Made by a program: the position numbers and the translations under genes. From Bacteroidota bacterium (GTDB taxonomy: Bacteria > Bacteroidota > Bacteroidia > Chitinophagales > Chitinophagaceae), in the NCBI GenBank assembly GCA_013289015.1, contig JABDAV010000011.1:1-52429 (forward strand): DNA of 52,429 nucleotides, in the 5' to 3' direction. Positions within the stretch are counted from its first letter, which is position 1; every line of letters begins with the position of its first letter. Below are positions 44,245 through 52,429 of the stretch, one piece after another. The notes below the pieces were generated by a model, which saw only the letters and a list, made by a program, of their open reading frames with translations, was not told where the DNA came from and did not search any database.

Positions 44245-44284
44245 GTAACCAATTAGTAACATACATTTGTAGCCGAACGGTTAC
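44245..44284 (+). promoter_or_regulatory. Promoter and possible operator of the ArsR gene
   Basis: TACATTTG (44262-44269) matches the -7 consensus TAnnTTTG. It is flanked by GTAACC (44245-44250) and GGTTAC (44279-44284), an inverted repeat. A third GTAAC stands at 44256-44260. The ATG is at 44294, so a repressor bound here would block its own transcription. Confidence 0.5.
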
Positions 44285-44293
44285 ATATTAATT

Positions 44294-44659
44294 ATGCGCA
44301 GAGATGTTTTCCAGGCTATCGCCGATCCTACAAGAAGAAAAATAATCCATACGCTTGTTCAAAAGTCGATAAACCTGAATGCCTTATCAGGTAATTTTCA
44401 TATAAGCAGACCAGCCATTTCAAAGCATATAAAGATCCTTACAGAATGCGGCCTTGTTATCATTAATCAAACAGGAAGAGAACGTTTCTGTGAAGTAAAC
44501 TTTGATTCATTGCGCGAGGTTGCAGACTGGATTGAACAATATAAAGTCTTCTGGACACAAAAATTAGATGCGCTTGAAAAATTCCTTGAACAGGAAAGCA
44601 AAGCTTCCAAAGCAAAAAAAGTTGCCAAAGTAAAATCTTCAAAAAGAACCACTCACTAA
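44294..44659 (+). CDS. ArsR-family transcriptional regulator
   Basis: The 121-residue protein has the winged-helix fold of the ArsR family: FQAIADPTRRKIIHTL (helix 1), then LNALSGNFHISRPAISKHIKIL (helix-turn-helix) and RERFCEVNFDSL (wing). No metal-binding Cys pair is present in the recognition helix, so it is not a metal sensor of the usual type. The C terminus is a Lys-rich tail (SKASKAKKVAKVKSSKR). It belongs to the common subgroup paired with an SRPBCC protein, which follows 11 bases later. Confidence 0.9.
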   Translation: MRRDVFQAIADPTRRKIIHTLVQKSINLNALSGNFHISRPAISKHIKILTECGLVIINQTGRERFCEVNFDSLREVADWIEQYKVFWTQKLDALEKFLEQESKASKAKKVAKVKSSKRTTH

Positions 44660-44670
44660 AAAATAATACT

Positions 44671-45111
44671 ATGCAAACACAACCTTTTGTAATTGAAAGA
44701 ACTTACAATGCACCGGTTGAAAAAGTATGGAAAGCAATTACAGACAGAGATCAAATGAAACAATGGTATTTTGATATTGCCGCATTTAAACCCGAAGTTG
44801 GTTTTGAATTTACATTCAACGGAGGAAAAGATGACAGGGTGTATGTTCATTTATGTAAGGTGACGGAAGTAATACCATACAAAAAATTAAAACATTCCTG
44901 GGCATATAAAGACAATGAGGGGATTTCTTTTGTAACCTGGGAATTATTTGAAGAAGGCAACAGTACAAGAGTAAAACTTACACATGAAGGGCTTGAAACA
45001 TTCCCACGGAATAATCCCGATTTTGCAAAAGAAAACTTTGTGGAAGGATGGACTTATATTCTTGGAACCTCACTTAAAAATTATTTTGAAAAAGCTGAGG
45101 TTGCTTCATAG
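44671..45111 (+). CDS. SRPBCC (AHSA1-like) protein
   Basis: The 146-residue protein has the START-like fold: IERTYNAPVEKVWKAITDRDQMKQWY at the N terminus, a beta sheet core (FEFTFNGGKD, SFVTWELFEEG) and the long C-terminal helix (FVEGWTYILGTSLKNYFEKA). These proteins hold a small hydrophobic ligand, but no ligand is known for this group. It is co-transcribed with the ArsR gene and is convergent with the DUF2807 gene, with only 2 bases between the stops. Confidence 0.9.
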   Translation: MQTQPFVIERTYNAPVEKVWKAITDRDQMKQWYFDIAAFKPEVGFEFTFNGGKDDRVYVHLCKVTEVIPYKKLKHSWAYKDNEGISFVTWELFEEGNSTRVKLTHEGLETFPRNNPDFAKENFVEGWTYILGTSLKNYFEKAEVAS

Positions 45112-45113
45112 CA

Positions 45114-45830
45114 TCATTCCATCTTTTGTATTTTACCTGATCCGGCAACGTTTTGTGTAACAGAAGGGTTGCCTTTATAATAAACGTTGCCAACGCCGGC
45201 TATGTTTATGTCAAGCGTGCTGTCGGCAAATAAACGAGCATCCCCGGAGCCTGCAATTTTTATCGTTGCATTTTCAGATTTCAGATCTTCTGCATGATAA
45301 TTTCCATTACCGGCAATATTGATTTTTGAATCTCTTGTTTCACCGGTAATGTAAATATCACCTGTGCCAGAAATGCTTGAATTTACTGTTGGCGTATTTA
45401 CATCAAAATGAATATTCCCTGCGCCTGCAATGTCGAGATCAAGATGATCGCCGCCTGTGAATTTATTGGTGGTTGAAGCATCGCCGCTTCCGGATAACCT
45501 GAATGCTTCCAGTTTATCAGTAGTTATATACAATTTGGTTTTAGAAGAAGGGCTCAGGTTCACATCTTCTTTTGTATGAATATTCAATTCACTGCCGTTA
45601 ATATCAGTAACAATATACGGCTCAATGTTATCATCTGTTTCAATCTTTATTGAAGCGGGGCTTCCCTGGGTTAGTTCAACTGTATAACTTCCTGAACATT
45701 TTACTTCCGTAAAAGAAGACAAACTTCTTTCAGTGGTTGTAATCTTTCCATCACCATCTATCGTTTTGTTAAACGGATTGCAGGCAAAAAATACAATAGT
45801 TAAAAAACTTGCAGCTAATACTATTTTCAT
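45114..45830 (-). CDS. DUF2807 (head-GIN domain) lipoprotein
   Basis: The ATG at 45830 starts a lipoprotein signal (MKIVLAASFLTIVFFAC, Cys17); the frame is open further upstream to 45857, but that extension has no function. The 238 residues form a beta-helix-like DUF2807 domain with repeating glycine turns such as LSGSGDAST, IAGAGNIHF, ISGTGDIYI, IAGNGNYHA and IAGSGDARL. These are the GSGD/GAGN turns typical of this family, which is common in Bacteroidota envelopes. Its role is unknown, possibly adhesion-like. It is divergent from guaA. Confidence 0.88.
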   Translation of the reverse strand: MKIVLAASFLTIVFFACNPFNKTIDGDGKITTTERSLSSFTEVKCSGSYTVELTQGSPASIKIETDDNIEPYIVTDINGSELNIHTKEDVNLSPSSKTKLYITTDKLEAFRLSGSGDASTTNKFTGGDHLDLDIAGAGNIHFDVNTPTVNSSISGTGDIYITGETRDSKINIAGNGNYHAEDLKSENATIKIAGSGDARLFADSTLDINIAGVGNVYYKGNPSVTQNVAGSGKIQKME

Positions 45831-45928
45831 GTTTTGATTTTGCGCTAAAATTAGCAATTAAAATAAACTGGTAAATAAAATGACAGTTTGCTTAAGTTCC
45901 AGGCACAAACTGCTCCTTCAAAAATAGT

Positions 45929-45936
45929 TATCTTCG
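45929..45936 (+). promoter_or_regulatory. Probable -7 box of guaA
   Basis: TATCTTCG, one base off TAnnTTTG, lies 11 bases upstream of the chosen ATG (45948). Transcripts from it would have a very short leader. Confidence 0.4.
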
Positions 45937-45947
45937 CAAATCCTTTT

Positions 45948-47498
45948 ATGACAGAAAAAATTTTAATCCTCGATTTCGGAAGCCAGTATACACAGTTAAT
46001 TGCGCGCGCTGTTAGAGAAGCCAATGTTTATTGCGAAATAATCTCTTTCAACAAATCTTTTAAAATAGACGATACCATTAAAGGAATTATTTTAAGCGGA
46101 TCGCCGTTTAGCGTAAACGAAACAAATGCTCCTACCGTTGACATTCCATCTTATATAAAAGAAACGCCTGTATTAGGTGTATGCTATGGCGCACAATTAA
46201 CCGTAAAAGAGTTTGGCGGCAAGGTAGAGAAATCGAATAAACGTGAATTCGGACGCGCTAAACTGCACAAGCAAAAAGATGATATTTTACTTAAGAATGT
46301 TGCTGATGATTCGCAGGTTTGGATGAGCCATAGTGATACCATAACACAACTTCCTGATGGCTTTGAATTGCTTGCAACCACCGCGAGCATTCCCGTCGCT
46401 GCTTTTAAATTATCAACTACCAACAATCAACAGTTAAACAATTTTCCGCTGTATGGTTTGCAGTTTCATCCGGAAGTATATCATTCAACAGAAGGAAAGA
46501 AGATCATCAAAAATTTCCTTGTAAATATCTGCGGCTGCAAACAGGATTGGACGCCTGCGTCTTTCGTACATGAAACGGTAGAGGCTTTAAAAAAACAGAT
46601 TGGTGATGCACATATTATCATGGCTTTAAGCGGTGGTGTTGATAGTACAGTTGCTGCAACGCTTATAAGCAAAGCAATAGGTGAAAGGCTGCATGGAATT
46701 TTTGTTGATAATGGCGTGCTTCGAAAGAATGAATTTGAATCTGTGCTTGCTACTTATAAAAATTTAGGATTGAACGTAACCGGTATTGATGCAAAAGACA
46801 GATTCTATGAAGCCTTAAAAGATAAAAACGATCCGGAAGAAAAAAGAAAAACGATCGGTAAATTATTTATTGATGTTTTCCAGGATGAAGCGGCAAAAAT
46901 TAAAGAAGCAAAATTTTTAGGGCAGGGAACGATTTATCCTGATGTAATAGAAAGTGTGAGCGTGCACGGGCCTTCAGTAACGATAAAATCGCATCACAAT
47001 GTTGGTGGCCTTCCGGAAAAAATGCATCTTTCATTAGTTGAGCCTTTGCGTTTTTTATTTAAAGATGAAGTAAGAAAAGTCGGTTTGGAACTTAACATTC
47101 CTGTTGATATGATAAACCGTCATCCTTTTCCGGGGCCGGGATTGGCGATTAGAATTTTAAGCGATATAACTGAAGAAAAAGTTAAGTTGTTGCAGGCTGC
47201 CGATGATATTTTTATAAACTCGTTAAAGCAATATGATCTGTATAATAAAGTATGGCAGGCTGCCGCTATCTTGTTACCGGTTAAAAGTGTTGGAGTAATG
47301 GGTGATGAACGCACTTACGAATACACTGTTGCATTGCGTGCTGTTACATCTGTTGATGGAATGACTGCAGACTGGGCGCATTTACCTTATGATTTTTTGG
47401 CGAATGTATCAAGTGAAATCATCAATAATATCCGCGGAATTAACCGTGTTGTATATGATATAAGCAGTAAACCACCGGCAACTATTGAATGGGAATAG
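45948..47498 (+). CDS. guaA: GMP synthase (glutamine-hydrolysing)
   Basis: GuaA converts XMP, glutamine and ATP to GMP in purine synthesis. The ATG at 45948 ([20 protein letters not shown]) matches the family start; the frame is open from 45888. The 516 residues comprise a class I amidotransferase with nucleophile C79 (GVCYGAQ) and H174/E176 (FHPEVY), then the ATP-pyrophosphatase with SGGVDST (228-234), and the C-terminal dimerisation domain ending KPPATIEWE. Everything is intact and of normal length. The next gene starts 32 bases after its stop. Confidence 0.97.
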   Translation: MTEKILILDFGSQYTQLIARAVREANVYCEIISFNKSFKIDDTIKGIILSGSPFSVNETNAPTVDIPSYIKETPVLGVCYGAQLTVKEFGGKVEKSNKREFGRAKLHKQKDDILLKNVADDSQVWMSHSDTITQLPDGFELLATTASIPVAAFKLSTTNNQQLNNFPLYGLQFHPEVYHSTEGKKIIKNFLVNICGCKQDWTPASFVHETVEALKKQIGDAHIIMALSGGVDSTVAATLISKAIGERLHGIFVDNGVLRKNEFESVLATYKNLGLNVTGIDAKDRFYEALKDKNDPEEKRKTIGKLFIDVFQDEAAKIKEAKFLGQGTIYPDVIESVSVHGPSVTIKSHHNVGGLPEKMHLSLVEPLRFLFKDEVRKVGLELNIPVDMINRHPFPGPGLAIRILSDITEEKVKLLQAADDIFINSLKQYDLYNKVWQAAAILLPVKSVGVMGDERTYEYTVALRAVTSVDGMTADWAHLPYDFLANVSSEIINNIRGINRVVYDISSKPPATIEWE

Positions 47499-47530
47499 GC
47501 ATTAAATTTGTTTCCCTGCCACATCTATTT

Positions 47531-48706
47531 ATGTACTCATTTATTAAAAAAATTTTCTCTGCCGCCGCATTAATTTTAATTATTTCTACTGTTAAGGCAG
47601 CAGACAGCTTACATGCACCTGTACGCATTGCTGTGTTATTACCACTTAATCTTGATTCTGCTTTTAACGGAACAGAATACAATCTGATCAACTCAAAAAT
47701 TTCTCAATATTTTTTATCGGGACTTGATTTCTATAGTGGCGTAATGATGGCTATTGATTCGCTGCAAAAAGAGCATGCAAACATAGAAGTGTGGATTTAT
47801 GATACACATAGTGCCACTCAAAATATTATGCAGCTTACAAGCCAAATGAAGCCTTTGAATTTTTCTTTGATCATCGCTTCTATTACAAACGCTGCGGAAC
47901 AAAAAACTATCTCAGATTTTTCAGCCGTGAACAGCATACCGGTAATATCGGCCACTTTTCCAAATGATATTTATCTTGAAAACAATCCATTCTTTATAAT
48001 GGTAAACCCGATCTGGAAAACGCATGTGGATGCTATTTACAATTATCTTTCTCAAAATTACAGTGGCAAAACCATTACATTATTTACAAGAAAAGGTGCG
48101 CTGGAAGACAAGATCACTAACGAGCTGAATAAGATGAATGCAAATCATTTGATAAGGATATCAACCATAGTTCTTAGCGATAATTTTTCTGCAGATGATG
48201 TGCTGAAACATTTAGACAGCACCACGCAAAGTATTATTGCCTGCGGAAGCTTATATGAATATTTTGGGCAGGCACTGATAAAAGTTTTAAACGATAACGG
48301 TGCAACCTATTCCTCTGTTCTAATGGGAATGCCAACGTGGTCTGGTATGAATGGAATAACGGGAGATGGTGCTGATAAAATTCAGATCTTAATAACTACG
48401 CCTTATAATTATATTAACGGCGGCCAGTTCGTTTCTACAGTTTTTGATGATTATAAATCGCTTTATCATTCAAGGCCAAGTGATATGGTGTATAAAGGCT
48501 ATGAAATCATGTATCATTTTACGAAGCTGCTGCTTTCAAATCCTGATAATTTTATAAATAAGCTGTCAGATAGTTCTTATAAATTTTCGAATGAATATGA
48601 TTTTGCACCGGTAAGGTTATCTCAAACCTCTTTTGTTCCCGATTATGTCGAAAACAAAAAACTTTATTTTATAAAAATTATAAGCGGGCACATTACCATG
48701 AATTGA
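47531..48706 (+). CDS. Periplasmic type-1 ligand-binding-like protein
   Basis: The frame runs from 47489, overlapping guaA, but the ATG at 47531 (MYSFIKKIFSAAALILIIS) starts a signal peptide ending at VKAA, giving 391 residues. The body is the two-lobe fold of branched-chain amino-acid receptors: RIAVLLPLNLDSAF, SGVMMAIDSLQKEHANIEVWIYD, NSIPVISATFPND and DMVYKGYEIMYHFTKLL. No ABC permease genes accompany it, so it may not serve transport. Relatives in Bacteroidota often carry LysM domains, which are absent here. It probably shares the guaA transcript. A strong terminator follows. Confidence 0.8.
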   Translation: MYSFIKKIFSAAALILIISTVKAADSLHAPVRIAVLLPLNLDSAFNGTEYNLINSKISQYFLSGLDFYSGVMMAIDSLQKEHANIEVWIYDTHSATQNIMQLTSQMKPLNFSLIIASITNAAEQKTISDFSAVNSIPVISATFPNDIYLENNPFFIMVNPIWKTHVDAIYNYLSQNYSGKTITLFTRKGALEDKITNELNKMNANHLIRISTIVLSDNFSADDVLKHLDSTTQSIIACGSLYEYFGQALIKVLNDNGATYSSVLMGMPTWSGMNGITGDGADKIQILITTPYNYINGGQFVSTVFDDYKSLYHSRPSDMVYKGYEIMYHFTKLLLSNPDNFINKLSDSSYKFSNEYDFAPVRLSQTSFVPDYVENKKLYFIKIISGHITMN

Positions 48707-48713
48707 TCAAAAT

Positions 48714-48742
48714 AAAAAAGGCGGTCAATTGACCGCCTTTTT
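48714..48742. terminator. Bidirectional terminator between two convergent genes
   Basis: A perfect stem, AAAAAGGCGGTCAA (48715-48728) and TTGACCGCCTTTTT (48729-48742), closes almost without a loop. A and T runs on both sides let it work for both strands. Confidence 0.88.
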
Positions 48743-48743
48743 A

Positions 48744-48947
48744 TTAATTTCCAAAGCTTGATCTTCTCTGGGCTGTTCTTTTCAAGCGTTGAATCCTCCA
48801 GAGATCTGCAGCGCTAAATATATTTTTTCTTTCAGTTCCTTTTGTAAGGTTAATATCGGCTGCCACTGTTTCTTTAACTTCTCTCACAAGCGTATTTAAT
48901 TCTTCCTGGTCCAAATACACTTTCGAATTGTTTAATTCCTGTTTCAT
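48744..48947 (-). CDS. Small protein of 67 residues, function unknown
   Basis: The frame is open to 49028, but the ATG at 48947 (MKQELNNSKVYLDQEELNT) is the likelier start, because the upstream extension is very basic and lacks conservation-like features. The sequence is charged and helical (LVREVKETVAADINL), ending in the basic block ADLWRIQRLKRTAQRRSSFGN. No domain is recognised. It ends at the shared terminator. About 200 gene-free AT-rich bases lie upstream. Confidence 0.6.
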   Translation of the reverse strand: MKQELNNSKVYLDQEELNTLVREVKETVAADINLTKGTERKNIFSAADLWRIQRLKRTAQRRSSFGN

Positions 48948-49147
48948 AATTGTTCTTTTAATATAAATTCTTCTTATATGGCCGGCAATGCGAAAGAACT
49001 TGTTACTTTTTTGCTGTTCGATTTTCATTCAGCACCGCAAATATACAACTATAATGTGTAAAAAATACATATTAGTTTAAAAGAAACCTTAATTCCGTAA
49101 AAGTGTTATGTAAAATTTAAAGCGCGAATATGCCCTTTGAAGGATTA

Positions 49148-49714
49148 TTAATCAGTTAGTCTGTTAGTAATAAAACTTTCAACTTTTTTAAAAAGATGAT
49201 AGGGTTTATATACGCGCCAATCGGGTAACTCCAGTAGCTCAAGATATCCATCCAGCTTTTTTCTGCGAAAATCGTATTGGGCAGGTTCACTCATGTTAAG
49301 GATCACAACCCAGCCGCCTGATTCTTCATTTTCTTCATACCATTCCTGGTAATAGTCTTTATCGCCGCTATGAAAGTTGAGCACGTTTTCAGCTATCAAT
49401 ATAAATTTATTTATGCCGTTTCCCATCATCACATCAATAACATCTCTTTTTAAAGTCATGATATCATTTTCGATTGCATCGTTCCATTCACCTAACATTT
49501 CAATTATGGCATAACCTGATTCATAATCCGCATAAATAATTTTCAGGTATAAAGTACGGCTGCCAAAATCATCCCATTGAGGATGTATATAATAATTATA
49601 AACTGTTTGGGAATATTCAAATTCGCTATACACGCGGCCAAAGAACGGAGACCTTGGATCTTCTTCCGAAACATACGAATGCCGCCAGTTATAAAAAGGT
49701 TCTATTTTGTGCAT
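49148..49714 (-). CDS. Conserved Bacteroidota protein next to cmk
   Basis: This 188-residue cytosolic protein begins MHKIEPFYNWRHSYVSEEDP. Proteins starting in this way, with the blocks YNYYIHPQWDDFGSRTLYLK, GYAIIEMLGEWNDAIENDI and GINKFILIAENVLNFHSGD, are common in Bacteroidota and of unknown function. There is no signal, membrane segment or known catalytic motif; the protein is acidic and rich in Tyr and Trp. It starts 24 bases after the cmk stop and so is probably co-transcribed with it. Confidence 0.8.
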   Translation of the reverse strand: MHKIEPFYNWRHSYVSEEDPRSPFFGRVYSEFEYSQTVYNYYIHPQWDDFGSRTLYLKIIYADYESGYAIIEMLGEWNDAIENDIMTLKRDVIDVMMGNGINKFILIAENVLNFHSGDKDYYQEWYEENEESGGWVVILNMSEPAQYDFRRKKLDGYLELLELPDWRVYKPYHLFKKVESFITNRLTD

Positions 49715-49738
49715 ATTATCTGCTTGGCAAGTTGCTGA

Positions 49739-50425
49739 TTATTTTAATTCATTTATCTTTTCGTGAACCCATAGTAATGCTATTTTCAATTGCTGTGCCA
49801 TAGTAAGATTTGAATTATCAAGTACTATTGCATCTTTTGCCTGCCTCAGCGGACTTATCTTTCTATTGCTGTCCATGTAATCGCGCATTTCAAGGTTTTG
49901 TTTAACTTCTTCAATAGTGATCGTTTTATTTACCTCATACAATTCCTTAAATCTTCTTTCTACGCGTACCGCAATATCTGCAGTCATAAAAATTTTCAGT
50001 TCAGCATTGGGAAAAACTGTTGTGCCTATATCTCTTCCATCCATTACAATACCTTTTTTTTCTCCGGATTTTTGTTGTTGCGCTACTGCAAATTCCCTCA
50101 CTTCTTTAATAGCTGCAACCTCGCTCACCTTTTCATTTATGATCATATCACGAATAAGCAATTCAACATTCTCATCATTCAAATAAAGAATGCTTTTGCC
50201 GGCATCTGCGTCAAGTACAAATTCAAGACAGATATCGCTTAAAGCATTTTTTATTTCCTTCTTATTTGAAAGCGGAATTGAGTTACGTAAAAAATATAAA
50301 GTCACAGCCCGGTACATAGCGCCGCTGTCTGCATATATATACTTTAATTCTTTAGCCAATTGCTTTGCCAATGTGCTTTTACCGCACGATGAAAAGCCAT
50401 CAATAGCTATAATTATTTTTTGCAT
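49739..50425 (-). CDS. cmk: Cytidylate kinase
   Basis: Cmk phosphorylates CMP and dCMP with ATP. The 228-residue protein has the P-loop GFSSCGKST (10-18), the substrate-binding block YADSGAMYRAVTLYFL, the DGRDIGTTVFPNAELKIF motif and the lid-region ERRFKEL, then the C-terminal SPLRQAKDAIVLDNSNLT. All are typical and intact. It forms a unit with the downstream conserved gene. Confidence 0.96.
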   Translation of the reverse strand: MQKIIIAIDGFSSCGKSTLAKQLAKELKYIYADSGAMYRAVTLYFLRNSIPLSNKKEIKNALSDICLEFVLDADAGKSILYLNDENVELLIRDMIINEKVSEVAAIKEVREFAVAQQQKSGEKKGIVMDGRDIGTTVFPNAELKIFMTADIAVRVERRFKELYEVNKTITIEEVKQNLEMRDYMDSNRKISPLRQAKDAIVLDNSNLTMAQQLKIALLWVHEKINELK

Positions 50426-50466
50426 CCGGCAAAACTGAGCAAAAAAATTGTAACTATAAATTCAGA

Positions 50467-51096
50467 CTATTGATTGATAATTTCAACGCCCGGGTGTTTT
50501 GAAGCATCGAATACAAACTGGCTATCTGGAAAAGTTGAATTCAAAGAAATATTACTGAAGTTAATTTCTGTAAAAGCATCTGTTTTATCTATAATAACTG
50601 CCCTGGAAACCAGGTTGGTTGATTTATTTATGTAAAGCATTATCTGTTTAAAATTTTTTCTTTTATCAACCGGTGTTAACTGAACCTGGTAATCAGCACC
50701 CACAGAAGAAACAAGCTTTATGTCAAAATCTTTTTTATTAAACCCGGTAAGGATCTGTTGCGGAGAAAAAGCATCTTCATCATCATCTGCCTTTGCAACA
50801 GTTACTTCTTTAGCACCGTCATAATTCCATATCTGCACGCCGTTACAATACGTTTCGTTTTGTTCCTGTTTGATATAATATTTTGAGCCTTTTATTTTAA
50901 GAATACCTTTTGAAGCAGAAAGGCTGTGCCCGACTTTATCTTTTTGTGTTAAAGAGAAGCTAACATTTATACCATTGGATGATTGCACTTTTTGTGCTGC
51001 ACTGTTTAAAACACTTTCCGCATCTGAACTATTCTGTGCACAAACAGTAAAACCGTAAAAACATAAAATAGCTATAAGGCTGAATATTCTTTTCAT
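50467..51096 (-). CDS. LolA-like periplasmic lipoprotein carrier
   Basis: The 209-residue protein has a signal peptide ending at VCAQ, followed by the LolA/LolB half-barrel: AESVLNSAAQKVQSSNGINV, a GILKIKGSKYYIKQ strand pair, YCNGVQIWNYD and a late LYINKSTNLVSRAVIID block. Bacteroidota carry several such proteins. It would carry lipoproteins or lipids across the periplasm. It is divergent from bamD; 165 gene-free bases lie between their starts. Confidence 0.85.
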   Translation of the reverse strand: MKRIFSLIAILCFYGFTVCAQNSSDAESVLNSAAQKVQSSNGINVSFSLTQKDKVGHSLSASKGILKIKGSKYYIKQEQNETYCNGVQIWNYDGAKEVTVAKADDDEDAFSPQQILTGFNKKDFDIKLVSSVGADYQVQLTPVDKRKNFKQIMLYINKSTNLVSRAVIIDKTDAFTEINFSNISLNSTFPDSQFVFDASKHPGVEIINQ

Positions 51097-51245
51097 TAAT
51101 AAGCTTTAATGCAAAGTTCGACATTCAATCATTATAGTAGTTTGTTTTGAAACAGTTAACTGCTATACATAAATAGTTTTTTGTTTTTATTAACCAGCCT
51201 TAGCCCATAATGCTACATCTATATAACTAATTTGCCCGAAAAAAT

Positions 51246-51253
51246 TATCTTTG
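51246..51253 (+). promoter_or_regulatory. Probable -7 box of bamD
   Basis: TATCTTTG matches the consensus TAnnTTTG exactly and lies 8 bases upstream of the chosen ATG at 51262, implying an almost leaderless transcript. Confidence 0.45.
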
Positions 51254-51261
51254 CACGTTTT

Positions 51262-52095
51262 ATGAAATTTCTACCCGGTGTTTTATTGAGTTTGATGATG
51301 TTGACATCCTGTTCTTCTAAGTTTGAAAAAGTACTTAAAAGCAAGGATAAAGAATATAAATTAAAGATGGCTGAGCAGTATTATGCCAAGCAGGAATATG
51401 ATAAAGCGCAGCAATTGTATACAGATCTTTTGCCACTGTATAAAGGTGATCCAAGGTTTGAGGATATTTATTATAAGTACGCCTTCACTGCATACTACCA
51501 GGAAGATTATGAGAACGCAGAGAATCTGTTTAAAACTTACGGAGAAAATTTTCCCAACAGTCCTAAAGTAGAAGAAATGGAATTTATGCGCTGCAAGGCT
51601 TATTACAAGCAATCACCCAAAGTAGACCTTGATCAAACAAATACGGTAAAAACCATGGCTTTATTGCAGGCTTTTATTAATACGCATCCTGATTCAAAAC
51701 GAATTGCAGAAGCAAATGGAATAATAGATACCTGCAGAAGAAAACTTGAATTGAAAGAATATAATAATGCCCAGCTTTACTATAACCTGGGTTTCTTTAA
51801 GTCGGCAGGTGTTGCATTTGCTGTACTGATAGATGATTTTCCTGATTCTGAAAACAGCGATATGTACGCTTTAAGTTCAATAAAATCGTATTATCGCTAT
51901 GCGGAAATGAGTATAGCGGGTAAAGAAGAAGAGAGATTTCAGAAAGTAATAAACGATGTGAACGATTTTCAGCAACGCTTTCCTTCAAGTAAATTACTGG
52001 AGGAAGCCATCAGTTATAAAACAAAAGCAGAAACCGGTTTAAAAAAACTTCAAACACAAAATAATGAGCAAACTAAGGCGACAACTCAGCGCTAA
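51262..52095 (+). CDS. bamD: BamD, outer-membrane protein assembly lipoprotein
   Basis: BamD is a lipoprotein of the BAM complex, which inserts beta-barrel proteins. The ATG at 51262 gives 277 residues with a lipoprotein signal (LLSLMMLTSC, Cys17); the frame is open from 51232. The body is a series of TPR units: KMAEQYYAKQEYDKAQQLYT, YAFTAYYQEDYENAENLFK and AQLYYNLGFFKSAGVAFAVL. The C-terminal tail (QTQNNEQTKATTQR) is low complexity. The omega gene begins inside its last codons. Confidence 0.93.
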   Translation: MKFLPGVLLSLMMLTSCSSKFEKVLKSKDKEYKLKMAEQYYAKQEYDKAQQLYTDLLPLYKGDPRFEDIYYKYAFTAYYQEDYENAENLFKTYGENFPNSPKVEEMEFMRCKAYYKQSPKVDLDQTNTVKTMALLQAFINTHPDSKRIAEANGIIDTCRRKLELKEYNNAQLYYNLGFFKSAGVAFAVLIDDFPDSENSDMYALSSIKSYYRYAEMSIAGKEEERFQKVINDVNDFQQRFPSSKLLEEAISYKTKAETGLKKLQTQNNEQTKATTQR

Positions 52096-52405
52096 TACGC
52101 TGAACACTGTTGAAACTAAAAGTCTTTTTGATATAAAGTCAAGAACAGGCAATCTGTATGAATCTATTGCTATCATCAGCAAAAGAGCAAACCAGATAAA
52201 TATTGTTATTAAAGAAGAATTGCATAATAAGCTTGAAGAATTTGCAAGTCATACAGACAGCCTTGAAGAAATTCATGAGAACAAAGAGCAGATAGAAATT
52301 TCAAAGGCGTATGAAAAAATGCCTAATCCTGCTATCCTTGCTACACAGGAATTCCTGGAAGAAAAAATCTATTACAGGAAAAACGATGACGACCTTTTCC
52401 GTTAG
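52064..52405 (+). CDS. rpoZ: RNA polymerase omega subunit (Rpb6-like)
   Basis: The 113-residue protein has the Rpb6/omega core TGNLYESIAIISKRANQINI, followed by a helical part (EELHNKLEEFASHTDSLEEI) and the block MPNPAILATQEFLEEKIYYR. Bacteroidota omega subunits have this form and often follow bamD. It helps assemble core RNA polymerase. It overlaps bamD by 32 bases in another frame, so the two are surely co-transcribed. The window ends 24 bases after its stop. Confidence 0.9.
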   Translation: MSKLRRQLSANTLNTVETKSLFDIKSRTGNLYESIAIISKRANQINIVIKEELHNKLEEFASHTDSLEEIHENKEQIEISKAYEKMPNPAILATQEFLEEKIYYRKNDDDLFR

Positions 52406-52429
52406 TATACTGTAAATCGTACTTTTAAT

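Overview
The window looks like chromosomal DNA of a Bacteroidota species, most likely from the Chitinophagaceae or a near relative. The grounds are low GC, a SusR-susC-susD-susE starch locus, several TAnnTTTG-type -7 promoter boxes, SPII signals ending in a Cys, and Bacteroidota housekeeping pairs (bamD followed by an Rpb6-type omega subunit; cmk next to a conserved protein of unknown function). There is no rRNA, tRNA, CRISPR array or prophage that I can see. The family assignment is inference.

Layout. 1-2186: the 3' part of a GH51 arabinofuranosidase. 2197-2705: a GNAT acetyltransferase broken by a one-base frameshift. 2908-9086 (minus): a tight five-gene operon, read as flavin disulfide reductase > ABC ATPase > permease/binding-protein fusion > EgtB > EgtD, closed by a hairpin terminator. 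This is an ergothioneine-synthesis pair joined to an EgtUV-like importer and a thiol-disulfide type reductase. The binding domain of the importer is circularly permuted: its two halves stand in the reverse of the usual order. I consider this operon the most interesting system in the window. 9379-14843: a CCG-domain Fe-S protein, an ATP-grasp/LysE exporter pair, a tiny membrane protein with an amino-acid permease, and an unknown Pro/Trp-rich protein. 15016-22210 (minus): a large PIG-L deacetylase, a phosphocholine-type phospholipase C, a pentapeptide-repeat protein and an esterase. 22452-31508 (plus): susR, susC, susD, a SusE-like starch-binding lipoprotein and a GH13 amylase, followed by a strong terminator. 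31641-38393: a GH116 enzyme, a CobW-type GTPase and a GH78 rhamnosidase. 38913-42063 (minus): a GH13 enzyme co-transcribed with two SDR dehydrogenases. 44294-52405: ArsR/SRPBCC pair, DUF2807 lipoprotein, guaA, a periplasmic-binding-type protein, cmk, a LolA-like protein, bamD and omega.

The stretch from 38.4 to 44.0 kb is rich in gene decay: a transposase remnant between inverted repeats, the 3' scrap of a DUF2961/GH172-like gene, and a frameshifted, truncated alpha-2-macroglobulin gene. Intergenic regions hold several structured elements: an 84-bp nested cruciform at 34383-34466, an 11-bp-period repeat at 17689-17754, a repeat-like double palindrome at 9173-9244, and two hairpins built on the same hexamer at 14962-15010.

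How the genes fit together. The carbohydrate genes (GH51, GH13 x2, GH116, GH78, Sus) suggest a plant-polysaccharide and starch degrader. The ergothioneine operon would let the cell both make and take up the thione, or its precursor hercynine, and perhaps re-reduce its oxidised form. Enzyme families are read from motifs in the sequence; substrates of the transporter, of the reductase and of the SDR enzymes are inference.
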